From Sporobacter termitidis DSM 10068 (GTDB taxonomy: Bacteria; Bacillota; Clostridia; Oscillospirales; Oscillospiraceae), in the NCBI RefSeq assembly GCF_900130065.1, contig NZ_FQXV01000008.1:124001-188000 (forward strand): a stretch of DNA of 64,000 bases, given 5' to 3'. A program made the translations under genes and the position numbers. Shown piece after piece: positions 8,141 to 16,134 of the stretch (positions within the stretch are counted from its first letter, which is position 1; each line of letters begins with the position of its first letter). The notes beneath the pieces are model-generated. The model was not told the DNA's origin and did not search any database. It saw only the letters and a list, made by a program, of their open reading frames with translations.

Positions 8141-8400
8141 GCGTAGTGTGTGCAGGCAGCGCTCCGCCGCTCATACAAGAAAGGCGCGTCTGGGAAGCCG
8201 CGCCCCACGCAGCGCTGCAGCCGCAGTCGTAGCCGGGACGACCCGGCCCGCCGTCGATCCGGCCGCCGCCTTCGGCGGCCCTTTTGTATTATTCGACAAA
8301 AAGGCGCGGCATTTTTACGGCATATTATAAAAATCCGCCGCAGAAGAGCGAGAATGTTGTTTTATTTTGCAGGCTGCTGTAGTAATATGTCCCTAAAAAT
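8141..8400. repeat. Dispersed GC-rich repeats upstream of the second GT39 gene
   Basis: GAAAGGCGCGTCTGGGAAGC (about 8179) recurs at about 13155 with one difference. GGGACGACCCGGCCCGCCG (about 8236) recurs at about 2578 and 39446. A weak promoter candidate is TTGTTT (8357) with TAGTAAT (8380) at 17 bases. Open frames here look like chance products of GC-rich repeats. Confidence 0.6.
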
Positions 8401-8408
8401 GTGGGGAG

Positions 8409-10319
8409 ATGGCGCGATTGCCCGTTCAGCTCAAAGCGCACCGCGGAAAACTGCTTCTGCTTCTGATCCTGCTGCTCACGGCGTACCTGACACTGTATAA
8501 GGTGTGGACGGAGGGCCTCGGGAACGCGTACTACACAGCCGCCGTCAAAAGCATGCTGACGAGCTGGCACAACTTCTTTTTCGTCTCTTTTGACAAGGGC
8601 GGGTACATTTCTGTGGACAAGCCGCCGCTGGGGTTGTGGCTGCAGTGCCTGTTCGCGCTCATCTTCGGCGTCCATGGGTGGAGCGTGATTCTGCCGGAGG
8701 CGCTGTGCGCCATCGGCTCGGTGGCCGTTCTCTATTGTATCGTCAAAAGGAGCTGGGGCGAGACCTGCGCCCTTCTGGCGTCGTTCTTCATGGCCCTGAC
8801 GCCGATTTTCATCGCGGTCAGCCGGACAAACAACCTGGACGCGCCGCTGGTGCTCGTCTGCCTGCTGGCGCTTTGGGCGCTGCTGAAGGCGGCGGAACGG
8901 GGGAGCCCGGGGCTTCTCGTCCTGTCAATGGCGCTCATTGGTCTCGGCTTTAATATCAAAATGCTGCAGGCTTACATGTTCCTGCCGGCCATCTATCTCG
9001 TCTATTTCTTCACGGCGGAAATAAAGTATTCACGGCGCGTTGCCCATCTCCTGATAGCCACGGCAGCCCTGCTGGCGGTCAGCCTGTCCTGGTGTGTTGC
9101 TGTGGACCTGACGCCGGCGGCGGGCCGGCCGTTTGTCGGCAGCAGCAGCACCAACTCGACGCTGGAGCTGGCCATCGGCTACAACGGCATCCTGCGGGCG
9201 CTGCCCGTCTCGAGGGAGACGATGGCCGGCATCTCCGGCGCCATCAGCCAGGTGCCCAACGAGGGCGGACCGGCCGGCCTCCTCAGGTTTTTCAACCGTG
9301 AAATGGCGGGCCAGGCCAGCTGGTGCCTGCCGCTTTCGGCTTTTGGCCTCCTGGCGCTTTTTATGAAGGTGTTCCAGAAGGACAAAACAGAGAGAAAGCG
9401 GAGCCTGCCTCAGCTGCTCCTCTGGGGCGGTATCTTTGTCCCGATGTATGTCTATTTCTCCATTTCCGGCCATATCCACCGGTATTATCTCATCATGCTC
9501 GTCCCGTGCCTGGCCGCGCTGTGCGCCATTGCCGTCACCGAGCTGGCGCGGCGCTTCAAAAGGGCTGCGGCGGGGAAAAACAGCTGGCAGAATATCCTGC
9601 TGCCGTTGGCGTTTGCCATCACGGCAGCCGTGCAGGTCTATATGCTGAAAACGTACGCAATACGGTTCTCCAAGGTCTTGGTGCCGGTCATCCTCGCCAC
9701 CGCCGGCGCGGCTGTTCTCCTGCTTGTGACCGTTAAGCTTTTGAAAAAGGACAATCGGATTCTTGTTGGCGCGGGCCTTGCCCTCGGCGTTCTCGGCATC
9801 CTCGCCGCGCCGGCGTACTGGGCGTACACGCCCATCCAATACGGCACCAACGTGATCGCGCCCTTTGCCGGCCCGCCGGCCATTTCAAAGCCCGCGGAGG
9901 ACCCGCAAAACGACATCAGCGCGTATTCCTGGGGCAGAAAATGGTTTGAGGGCGCGGACCTCTCCGGGGAGCTCATCTCAAAGGAGCTGGCCACCTACGT
10001 CAAGACGCACGACAACGGCGCCCGCTATCTCATCGCCGTGCCGAACATTATGTTCGCCGCGCCTCTGGTGCTGGACGACATGTCCGTGATGGCGCTGGGC
10101 GGCTTTATCGGCACGGATAAATCCATCAGCCTTGAAAGCTTCGGGAAGCTCGCCGAAAGCGGCGGCCTCCAATATTACCTCGTCATGCCGGCAGAGTCCG
10201 GCGACATCACCCGCTGGGTCATGGCACACGGCAGAAAGGTCGACCCCGCATCGTATTCGAAGACGCCGAAGATGGAGTTCTTGGCGCTGTACGACCTGTC
10301 GGGCGTGAGGACAAAATAA
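8409..10319 (+). CDS. GT39/ArnT-like membrane glycosyltransferase, second paralog
   Basis: This 636-residue paralog of the preceding gene is alignable over nearly its whole length (LILLLTAYL, NAYYTAAV, SWHNFFF, VDKPPLGLWLQ, GFNIKMLQAY, SISGH.HRYYLIM). It has about 11 membrane segments and an outer C-terminal domain, and lacks the long Gly/Asp-rich insert. The role is the same class: polyprenyl-phosphate-sugar-dependent transfer outside the membrane. ATG 8409 sits directly on GGGGAG; TTG 8418, with that site at 9 bases, is a plausible true start. A likely tandem duplication followed by divergence. Confidence 0.85.
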   Translation: MARLPVQLKAHRGKLLLLLILLLTAYLTLYKVWTEGLGNAYYTAAVKSMLTSWHNFFFVSFDKGGYISVDKPPLGLWLQCLFALIFGVHGWSVILPEALCAIGSVAVLYCIVKRSWGETCALLASFFMALTPIFIAVSRTNNLDAPLVLVCLLALWALLKAAERGSPGLLVLSMALIGLGFNIKMLQAYMFLPAIYLVYFFTAEIKYSRRVAHLLIATAALLAVSLSWCVAVDLTPAAGRPFVGSSSTNSTLELAIGYNGILRALPVSRETMAGISGAISQVPNEGGPAGLLRFFNREMAGQASWCLPLSAFGLLALFMKVFQKDKTERKRSLPQLLLWGGIFVPMYVYFSISGHIHRYYLIMLVPCLAALCAIAVTELARRFKRAAAGKNSWQNILLPLAFAITAAVQVYMLKTYAIRFSKVLVPVILATAGAAVLLLVTVKLLKKDNRILVGAGLALGVLGILAAPAYWAYTPIQYGTNVIAPFAGPPAISKPAEDPQNDISAYSWGRKWFEGADLSGELISKELATYVKTHDNGARYLIAVPNIMFAAPLVLDDMSVMALGGFIGTDKSISLESFGKLAESGGLQYYLVMPAESGDITRWVMAHGRKVDPASYSKTPKMEFLALYDLSGVRTK

Positions 10320-10356
10320 CGGCGAGTGCCTGAAAGGCTGCCGCAAAATAGCCATG

Positions 10357-11100
10357 TCATCCTGAGCGAGCGCGGTGTTCCGGTGCGGTCCAGGGGAGAT
10401 AGAGGACCGTCCAGATAAGCAGCAGCAGAAATAGCTCTGGCAGCACATAGCCGGGGTTGCCGAACCAGCTTTCGAACACAGCCAGAGCCGTGTCCCGCGG
10501 CACATAGGCCAGAAACATGTAGTTGCTCCCCAGAAAGGTGTTCGCCGTCACGGCTATGGCGATAAACAGCACGAAGAGCGGCGACACCTGTAAAAGCCGC
10601 CGGTAATCGGGCCGGACGCCGTCGCCCCAGACGAGGAGCACGGGGATCAGGATCAAAAGCGCGTGCATCAGCGCCATTTTGAGGTAGCCGTAGGTCAGAA
10701 AGGGGTAGTACCAGCCCGGCGTCACAACGGCGGCAAAGGCGGCGGGCATGCTCAGCGCGTAGGAAAACTCCCGGAGCAGGGCGGCGCGTTTGGCGTAAAC
10801 GGCGGCGAATTCCAGAAAGACGGAGATATCGCACAGCTGCAACGGCAGGGAATACTGCACGGTGAACGCGCCCGTCAGCGCCTGCCAGAGCCAGGATGAC
10901 GCCTCGCACAGGAGCATGACCAGCGCAAGGCCCTTTTTGATCCGTACCCTTACGGCCGCCGTTCTCAGGCGGTAGATGCAGACGATGGCCGGCATGAGGA
11001 GCAGGACTGTTAAAACCCACGCGATATGCGCCGGGCTGAAATTGGCGGTATACAGGCTTTGCGGTATGGCGGAGCCATCGCTCCAGAAATACGGCAGCAT
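10357..11100 (-). CDS. YwaF/TIGR02206-like integral membrane protein
   Basis: About 247 residues with 6-7 membrane segments. It shows the pattern SLPLQLCDISVFL and SYALSMPAAFAAVVTP...YPFLTYGYLKMALMHALLI, typical of the YwaF (TIGR02206) family of unknown function. Conserved polar residues inside the membrane (QLCD, His in MHAL) suggest a small-molecule binding pocket. ATG 11100 is preferred because GCGAGGTG precedes it by 8 bases; an in-frame TTG lies at 11133. It is just downstream of the protease gene's terminator, so it is probably its own unit. Confidence 0.75.
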   Translation of the reverse strand: MLPYFWSDGSAIPQSLYTANFSPAHIAWVLTVLLLMPAIVCIYRLRTAAVRVRIKKGLALVMLLCEASSWLWQALTGAFTVQYSLPLQLCDISVFLEFAAVYAKRAALLREFSYALSMPAAFAAVVTPGWYYPFLTYGYLKMALMHALLILIPVLLVWGDGVRPDYRRLLQVSPLFVLFIAIAVTANTFLGSNYMFLAYVPRDTALAVFESWFGNPGYVLPELFLLLLIWTVLYLPWTAPEHRARSG

Positions 11101-11131
11101 CGTCAAGGCACCTCGCCGGACAGAATAAGGC

Positions 11132-11172
11132 AAAAAAACGCCCCGGGATCATGATGCGCTGATCCCGGGGCG
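11132..11172 (-). terminator. Terminator of the SLH/protease gene
   Basis: A perfect 13-bp stem (11139-11151 with 11160-11172, CGCCCCGGGATCA) is followed on the minus strand by seven T (11132-11138). Confidence 0.9.
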
Positions 11173-11192
11173 TTTAAACGTCAAAGGGCCGG

Positions 11193-12794
11193 TCAATAGA
11201 TGGCGACGACGCGGCAGTCCACGCCGTCCAGCACGTCCGCGCCGAAGTGGACGGACATGTCGTAGAAGGGATTATAGTAGACGTCGACCGTGTGGCCGCT
11301 GTCGTTTTTGTAGGAGCTCTGCCAGCTAAAGCCGTTCTTGTTTAAAAGGCCGACATAGCCGTTGACGGCCGTGTCCTCGCCCACGGTGATATCGCTCAGC
11401 CTGTAGTAATAGGTCTTCACGCCCGTCGTCTGGTCCAGCGACGTGCGGTAGAGGGGCGTGCCGGCGAACACGCCGTAATCGGGGACGGGGAAGTAGCTCC
11501 TGTAGTACAGGGTCGAGGCCGAATTCTTGGCCACGATGGTGATGAGCGGGACGCTGCCCGTCTTTGACAGGCCGCTTAAATCGTTGATCGGTACGGCAAA
11601 ATTGAGCGTTTGCCCGTTGAGTACGGTGAGGCACGCGATACCGACGACCTGCCCCTTCGCGTTGAGAATCGGGCCGCCGCCGCTGCCCATCGAAATCGGG
11701 GCGGAGAACTGGATGAAGCTGGAGTCGTTGAGGTCCTGCCGGGCGTTGGAAACAACGCCGTCCGAGATGGTATTGAGAAGGCCGAAGGGGCTGCCGATAG
11801 CGTAGACATGCGCACCGACCTGCAGCTGGTCCGAATCGGCCACGCTCAGATACGGAAAGCCGGTGCCGTCGATCTGGAGCACGGCGATATCCTTTACCTT
11901 ATCATAGCCGCAGATGCCCTTCACCGGATACTGCGTACCGTCGGCGGTGGTGATAATGGCGTTGGCGGCGCCGTCGATGACATGATAGTTGGTGACGGCC
12001 AGCCCGTCCCGCGAGATGAAGAAGCCGCTGCCGATCCCGATCAGGACGCCCTCGGAATCATACCGCTCCAGATAGAACACGGCGGGCGCGCACTTGCTGT
12101 AGATATCGGCGCCGGAGAGCGGCACGGGCAGTGTGAGACTTTTCCTGAAGCCCTTGTCCGCGGCTCTGGCCGCGATGGCGGCGGCCTCGGCCCGGCTCAG
12201 CGGGGCGTCCGGCCGGAAGGTGCCGAAGCTGTCGCACCCCGTCAGGACGCCGGCTCTGTAGAGCGTGTAAACGCTCTGGCCGAAGCTGTCGGATGCCGAC
12301 ACGTCGGGAATGGCGCCGTCCTCGATCTGCCCCAGGGACGCGAAGGACTCGCCCGGCAGGGCCCTGGCGATCATGCCGGCGAATTCGGCCCGGGTGACGG
12401 CCTTTGAATAGTCGGCGGGGGCCGAAGCAATAATGCCGTTTTTCACGGCGTAATCCACGTATGTAGCGTACCAGGGCGCGCCCTCTTTAAAATCCGCCCT
12501 GCCGGTATAGTAAACGCTGTTTAGGCAGTCCGCGATTTTGATCGCCTCGGCCACCGTCAGGGTGCCGCTGGGGATAAAAGCGCCGGAGGCCGCGCCGTTC
12601 ATCAGTCCGTATTCGTAGGAGGCCTGCACATCCATGGCATACCACGCCGCGCCGTCAACATCCGTGAACCGGCCGGTGGAATAGGCGCGCTGGACCTTGA
12701 AGTTGTCAAGGCTTCCGGCGGCCGCCTGCGCCGGAATTGCCGCCGCGAACGCCAGGATGAGGGTGAGCGTGAGCGCAATGAACCGCTTTTTCAT
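11193..12794 (-). CDS. Secreted SLH-domain protein with trypsin-like fold, catalytic Ser replaced
   Basis: 533 residues. A signal peptide (MKKRFIALTLTLIL...AQA, about 1-26) is followed by three SLH-like segments (about 40-240; FTDVDGAAWYAMDV, APWYATYVDYAVKNG, SFGTFRPDAPLSRAEA) that bind cell-wall polymer. An S1/HtrA-like domain follows (about 250-420). His (TNYHVIDG, about 271) and Asp (KDIAVLQID, about 302) are in place. The motif that should read GNSGGP or GSSGGP is GSGGGP, so the nucleophile position is Gly. A further beta-rich C-terminal region has no recognised family. ATG 12794 has GGAGG at 6 bases and begins the signal peptide. Probably a wall-attached pseudoprotease, or it uses the shifted Ser. 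Confidence 0.85.
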   Translation of the reverse strand: MKKRFIALTLTLILAFAAAIPAQAAAGSLDNFKVQRAYSTGRFTDVDGAAWYAMDVQASYEYGLMNGAASGAFIPSGTLTVAEAIKIADCLNSVYYTGRADFKEGAPWYATYVDYAVKNGIIASAPADYSKAVTRAEFAGMIARALPGESFASLGQIEDGAIPDVSASDSFGQSVYTLYRAGVLTGCDSFGTFRPDAPLSRAEAAAIAARAADKGFRKSLTLPVPLSGADIYSKCAPAVFYLERYDSEGVLIGIGSGFFISRDGLAVTNYHVIDGAANAIITTADGTQYPVKGICGYDKVKDIAVLQIDGTGFPYLSVADSDQLQVGAHVYAIGSPFGLLNTISDGVVSNARQDLNDSSFIQFSAPISMGSGGGPILNAKGQVVGIACLTVLNGQTLNFAVPINDLSGLSKTGSVPLITIVAKNSASTLYYRSYFPVPDYGVFAGTPLYRTSLDQTTGVKTYYYRLSDITVGEDTAVNGYVGLLNKNGFSWQSSYKNDSGHTVDVYYNPFYDMSVHFGADVLDGVDCRVVAIY

Positions 12795-12905
12795 GAAGAG
12801 CCTCCGGTATGTAATAAAGACGGGGCGGCACGCCCCGGCGAATTTCGTTGTTGATTCTTTCAACATTATAAGACGGAATCTTTTCCAAATCAATACGAAT
12901 ATCAT

Positions 12906-13529
12906 ATTTCTTCCGGAAAAATTACCAAATAATTCCGTAAAATGCGTGGATGTTCGACATATGCCGCACTGGTATAAAATATGAAGAATTATTCAAGCAT
13001 TGGCTTGCGGCGCCGGAACGCCGGGATAAAAAATCGAATCTTGAATCGGCGCTTAGATTAGCGCAGCATAACAGCATGATCTGGTACTAACATGCCGGGC
13101 GCGTTATCGCAGGGCGGACCTCGGCACACCGTCGCTTCTCGCCGCGCCGACAGGAAAGGCGCATCTGGGAAGCTGCGCCCTGTAGGGGCGATTATCAATC
13201 GCCCGTCCCCTTCGTCGTCTGTGCGGGTAGCGCAGAGGCAACGGCAGAGCCCTTGCCCCAGCTGAAGAGGGTAAAGCCTCGCAGAGTTTGCCGCCGGAGT
13301 GGCAAATAAATTCAAAATCGTCACGCAGGAGGACATGTGCCTCCGGAGTGACACTTCTCATGCGGGGCGCTGCTGAGCGCGCTGCATGCATAAAGCCCCA
13401 CGGGTTTTATCGACAGTCTGAGGCAACGGCAGAGCCCTTGCCCTACAGAGACGCTAATATTTATCGTCCGGGTAGGGCGGGATGTAAACGCTGGCAAGCT
13501 GCCCGCCCGCCGTATTTCGCGGTGTGACG
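12906..13529. repeat. Intergenic repeat array, copy A of a 145-bp structured repeat
   Basis: 13273-13416 is nearly identical to 55224-55381. Both run AAAGCCTCGCAGAGTTTGCC, then a TTTGCC/GGCAAA hairpin, a GTCAC...AGGAGG/CCTCCGGAGTGAC hairpin, a CGCTGCATGCA palindrome and finally TTTTATCGACAG. Other dispersed pieces are GGAAAGGCGCATCTGGGAAGC (13153), GTAGGGGCGATTATCAATCGCCC (about 13182) and two GGCAACGGCAGAGCCCTTGCCC units (about 13231 and 13421). No gene is supported. Confidence 0.75.
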
Positions 13530-14678
13530 CTACTTCAGCACCTTGTACAGCTTCTCCGTGGCCTCGCGGAGCTTATCGACGAAGTACGCCGCCTCGTCCT
13601 GGGTGGAGTAGCGGGAGAAGCTGACGCGGAGGGCGCCGTCGATGATATCGTTCGGCATTTTCATGGCCTCCAGGACGTGGCTGCGGGCGCCGCGCTTGCA
13701 GGCGGAGCTTTTGGCGACAAAGATGTCCGCGGCCTCCAGAAAATTCATGAGCACCTCGCTTTTATAGCCGGGCAGGGACAGGCTGAGGATATACGGTGAA
13801 TCGCCGGCGGACAGGATAACCGCTCCCGGCAGCTTTTCGCGCAGGAGGGCGGCGGTGAAGTCGTACAGCGCGCGGGCATGAGCGGCGTTTTCCGCCTTTT
13901 CAAGGGTGGCCAGACGCGCTGCCTCGCCGAAGCCGACGATAGAAGGGAGCGCTTCCGTGCCGGAGCGCTTCTCTTTTTCCTGCCCGCCGCCAACAATAAG
14001 CGGCGGCAGCCTGACGCCCTTTTTCACAAAGAGCGCGCCCGCGCCCTTGGGGCCGTGGATTTTGTGGGCGCTGACGGTAACGAGGTCGGCGCCCAGGGAT
14101 TTGACCGTGAAAGGCACCTTCATAAAGCCCTGGACGGCGTCCGTGTGCAGCAGCGCGGGCAGGCCGCAGCGCTTGATTTCCCGGGCCATCTCCGGGATGG
14201 GATTTATAGCGCCGGTCTCGTTGTTGACGAGCATGACGGAGACGAGCGCCGTGTCCTCCCGGAGCGCGGCGGCAAAATCGTCAAGGGAGATGCGGCCGGC
14301 CTTGTCCGGCGTGAGCCGGGTCACGTCCCAGCCGCGGCTTTCCAAAAGGGACGCCGGCTTCCGGACGGCGTCGTGCTCGATGAGCGTGGTAATAATATGT
14401 TTGCCGCGCCGGGCGTTCAGCTCCGCGCCGCCGAGGACGGCCCAGTTGTCCGCCTCCGTGCCGCCGGAGGTGAAATAGGCCTCCTCGGCGTCGGCCCCCA
14501 GCGCGCCGGCGACGCTTTTGCGCGCCTCGTCCAGGGCGGCCCTCGCCCGCCGCCCCATGGCATGGGGCGACGACGGGTTGCCGTAATTGTCGCTCATCAT
14601 CCGGACCATCGCGTCCCGGGCCTCGTCCCGCACGCGGGTCGTGGCGGCGTTGTCAAAGTAGACGGTAATTGGAATCAA
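13530..14678 (-). CDS. Cysteine desulfurase family protein (NifS/IscS-like)
   Basis: About 382 residues, a PLP enzyme that takes sulfur from cysteine for Fe-S or thio-tRNA synthesis. It shows the N-terminal YFDNAATT, the TSGGTEADNWA loop, the PLP lysine in SAHKIHGPKGAG and the catalytic Cys in KSSACKRGARSHVL. No normal start fits: AAGGAG (14685-14680) is followed by TTG at 1 base and by ATT codons at 4 and 10 bases. The TTG is used here as boundary, but an ATT start is possible. It is divergent from mtaB, a methylthiotransferase, which suggests a sulfur-transfer link. Confidence 0.85.
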   Translation of the reverse strand: MIPITVYFDNAATTRVRDEARDAMVRMMSDNYGNPSSPHAMGRRARAALDEARKSVAGALGADAEEAYFTSGGTEADNWAVLGGAELNARRGKHIITTLIEHDAVRKPASLLESRGWDVTRLTPDKAGRISLDDFAAALREDTALVSVMLVNNETGAINPIPEMAREIKRCGLPALLHTDAVQGFMKVPFTVKSLGADLVTVSAHKIHGPKGAGALFVKKGVRLPPLIVGGGQEKEKRSGTEALPSIVGFGEAARLATLEKAENAAHARALYDFTAALLREKLPGAVILSAGDSPYILSLSLPGYKSEVLMNFLEAADIFVAKSSACKRGARSHVLEAMKMPNDIIDGALRVSFSRYSTQDEAAYFVDKLREATEKLYKVLK

Positions 14679-14779
14679 TCTCCTTGTGATCGTACTTGCA
14701 TGAGTTGTCACTTGCGTTAAAACAGCCGTTACTGTATTATATACTTCACATAAAAGCAAGACAAGAGGAGGCGGCATCG

Positions 14780-16066
14780 GTGCGGTTTTGCTCGGAGACA
14801 CTCGGGTGCAAGGTCAATCAATACGAGACGCAGGCGCTTGAGACGATCCTGTTATCAAGGGGCCATGCCGCCGCGCAGCCCGGGGAGGGCTGCGATACCG
14901 TCATTATCAACACCTGCGCCGTCACGGCGGAGAGCGGACGGAAGTCGCGCCAGGCGGTGCGGCGGCTCCATAAGCTCGAGCCGGGGGCGGTGATCGCCGT
15001 CTGCGGCTGCTTTTCGCAGGTGAGCCCGGAGGAGGCGTCCGCGCTGGGGGCCGACCTCGTGGCCGGCAGCGGCGACAGGCATGCCTTTGCCGATGCGCTG
15101 GAGCGCCTTGTGCGCGAGCGGACGGCGGTGCGCCTGATCGACGACCCGGCACGCCGCCGCGTCTTCGAGGAGCTGCCGGCCGGCAGCGTCGCGGGGCGCA
15201 CGCGGGCCATGCTGAAAATCCAGGACGGCTGCCAGAACTTTTGCGCCTACTGCATCATCCCCTACGCGCGCGGGCCGGTCCGGTCGCTGCCCCTGGAACG
15301 CGCCGCCGCCGAGGCCGCGCGGCTGAACGCGGAAGGCTACGGCGAGATCGTCGTGACGGGGATCGAAATTTCCTCCTACGGGAAGGACCTGGAGGGCGGC
15401 GTCACGCTCATTGACGCCCTGGAGGCCGTCGGCGCGGCGGCACCGGCTGCGCGGCTGCGCCTGGGCTCCCTGGAGCCCAGGACGATCACGGAAGAATTCG
15501 CCGCGCGCCTCAAAGGGCTCCCCAACCTCTGCGATCATTTTCATCTGTCGCTTCAAAGCGGGTGCGACGCGACGCTCAAACGGATGAAACGGCGATATAC
15601 GACCGATGGGTTTTACGAGGCCGTCTGCCTGCTGCGGCGGTATTTCCCGGGCTGCGGGATCACGGCGGACCTCATCGTGGGGTTCCCCGGAGAAACGGAA
15701 GAGGAGTTTGAAGCAACGCTGGCGTTCATCAAAAAATGCGCCTTTTCCGCGATGCACGTTTTCCCGTACTCCGTCCGGCCGGGGACGCCCGCCGCCGTCA
15801 TGGACGGGCAGGTGGACAAGCAGGTCAAGCACGCGCGGGCGCGGCGGGCCTCGGCGGCGGCGCGGGCGATGTCCCGCGCGTTTGCGGAAAGCTGCGTCGG
15901 CACGACGCTGGACGTGCTGTTTGAGCGGGAGGAAGACGGCGTCTGCTGCGGGCACGCGGGCAACTATCTCGAGGTGGGCGTCAGCGGAGCGGCGCTTCGG
16001 AACCAGCGGCTGAAGGTTTATATAAATTGTGAAAAAAACGGCAATCTTTTCGGAGAAATCGTATAA
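14780..16066 (+). CDS. mtaB: tRNA t6A37 methylthiotransferase
   Basis: About 428 residues, a radical-SAM enzyme that converts t6A37 to ms2t6A37 in tRNA. The N-terminal UPF0004 domain has cluster cysteines in ETLGCKVNQYET, NTCAVT and CGCFSQ. The radical-SAM CxxxCxxC is CQNFCAYC (about 151-158). A TRAM-like C-terminal domain (about 365-428) follows. GTG 14780 is chosen since AGAGGAGG lies 8 bases upstream and the protein then starts with the family's VRFCSETLGCK. It is divergent from the cysteine desulfurase. Confidence 0.92.
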   Translation: MRFCSETLGCKVNQYETQALETILLSRGHAAAQPGEGCDTVIINTCAVTAESGRKSRQAVRRLHKLEPGAVIAVCGCFSQVSPEEASALGADLVAGSGDRHAFADALERLVRERTAVRLIDDPARRRVFEELPAGSVAGRTRAMLKIQDGCQNFCAYCIIPYARGPVRSLPLERAAAEAARLNAEGYGEIVVTGIEISSYGKDLEGGVTLIDALEAVGAAAPAARLRLGSLEPRTITEEFAARLKGLPNLCDHFHLSLQSGCDATLKRMKRRYTTDGFYEAVCLLRRYFPGCGITADLIVGFPGETEEEFEATLAFIKKCAFSAMHVFPYSVRPGTPAAVMDGQVDKQVKHARARRASAAARAMSRAFAESCVGTTLDVLFEREEDGVCCGHAGNYLEVGVSGAALRNQRLKVYINCEKNGNLFGEIV

Positions 16067-16074
16067 TCCATGAT

Positions 16075-16103
16075 TTGACACACTCTTTTAACTATATTAT
16101 AAT
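16075..16103 (+). promoter_or_regulatory. Consensus sigma-A promoter of serC-serA
   Basis: TTGACA (16075-16080) and TATAAT (16098-16103) are exactly 17 bases apart, both perfect consensus. It lies 32 bases upstream of the serC start. Confidence 0.9.
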
Positions 16104-16134
16104 TATGGAATCTTCAAAAAAGGCTGGTGCTAAG

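Noticed and set aside
8148-8500. Open frames in the gap before the second GT39 gene
   Set aside because: They read through dispersed repeats and run into the GT39 gene in the wrong frame.
16104-16134. Riboswitch or T-box before serC
   Set aside because: The 5' leader is only about 25-30 bases, too short for either.
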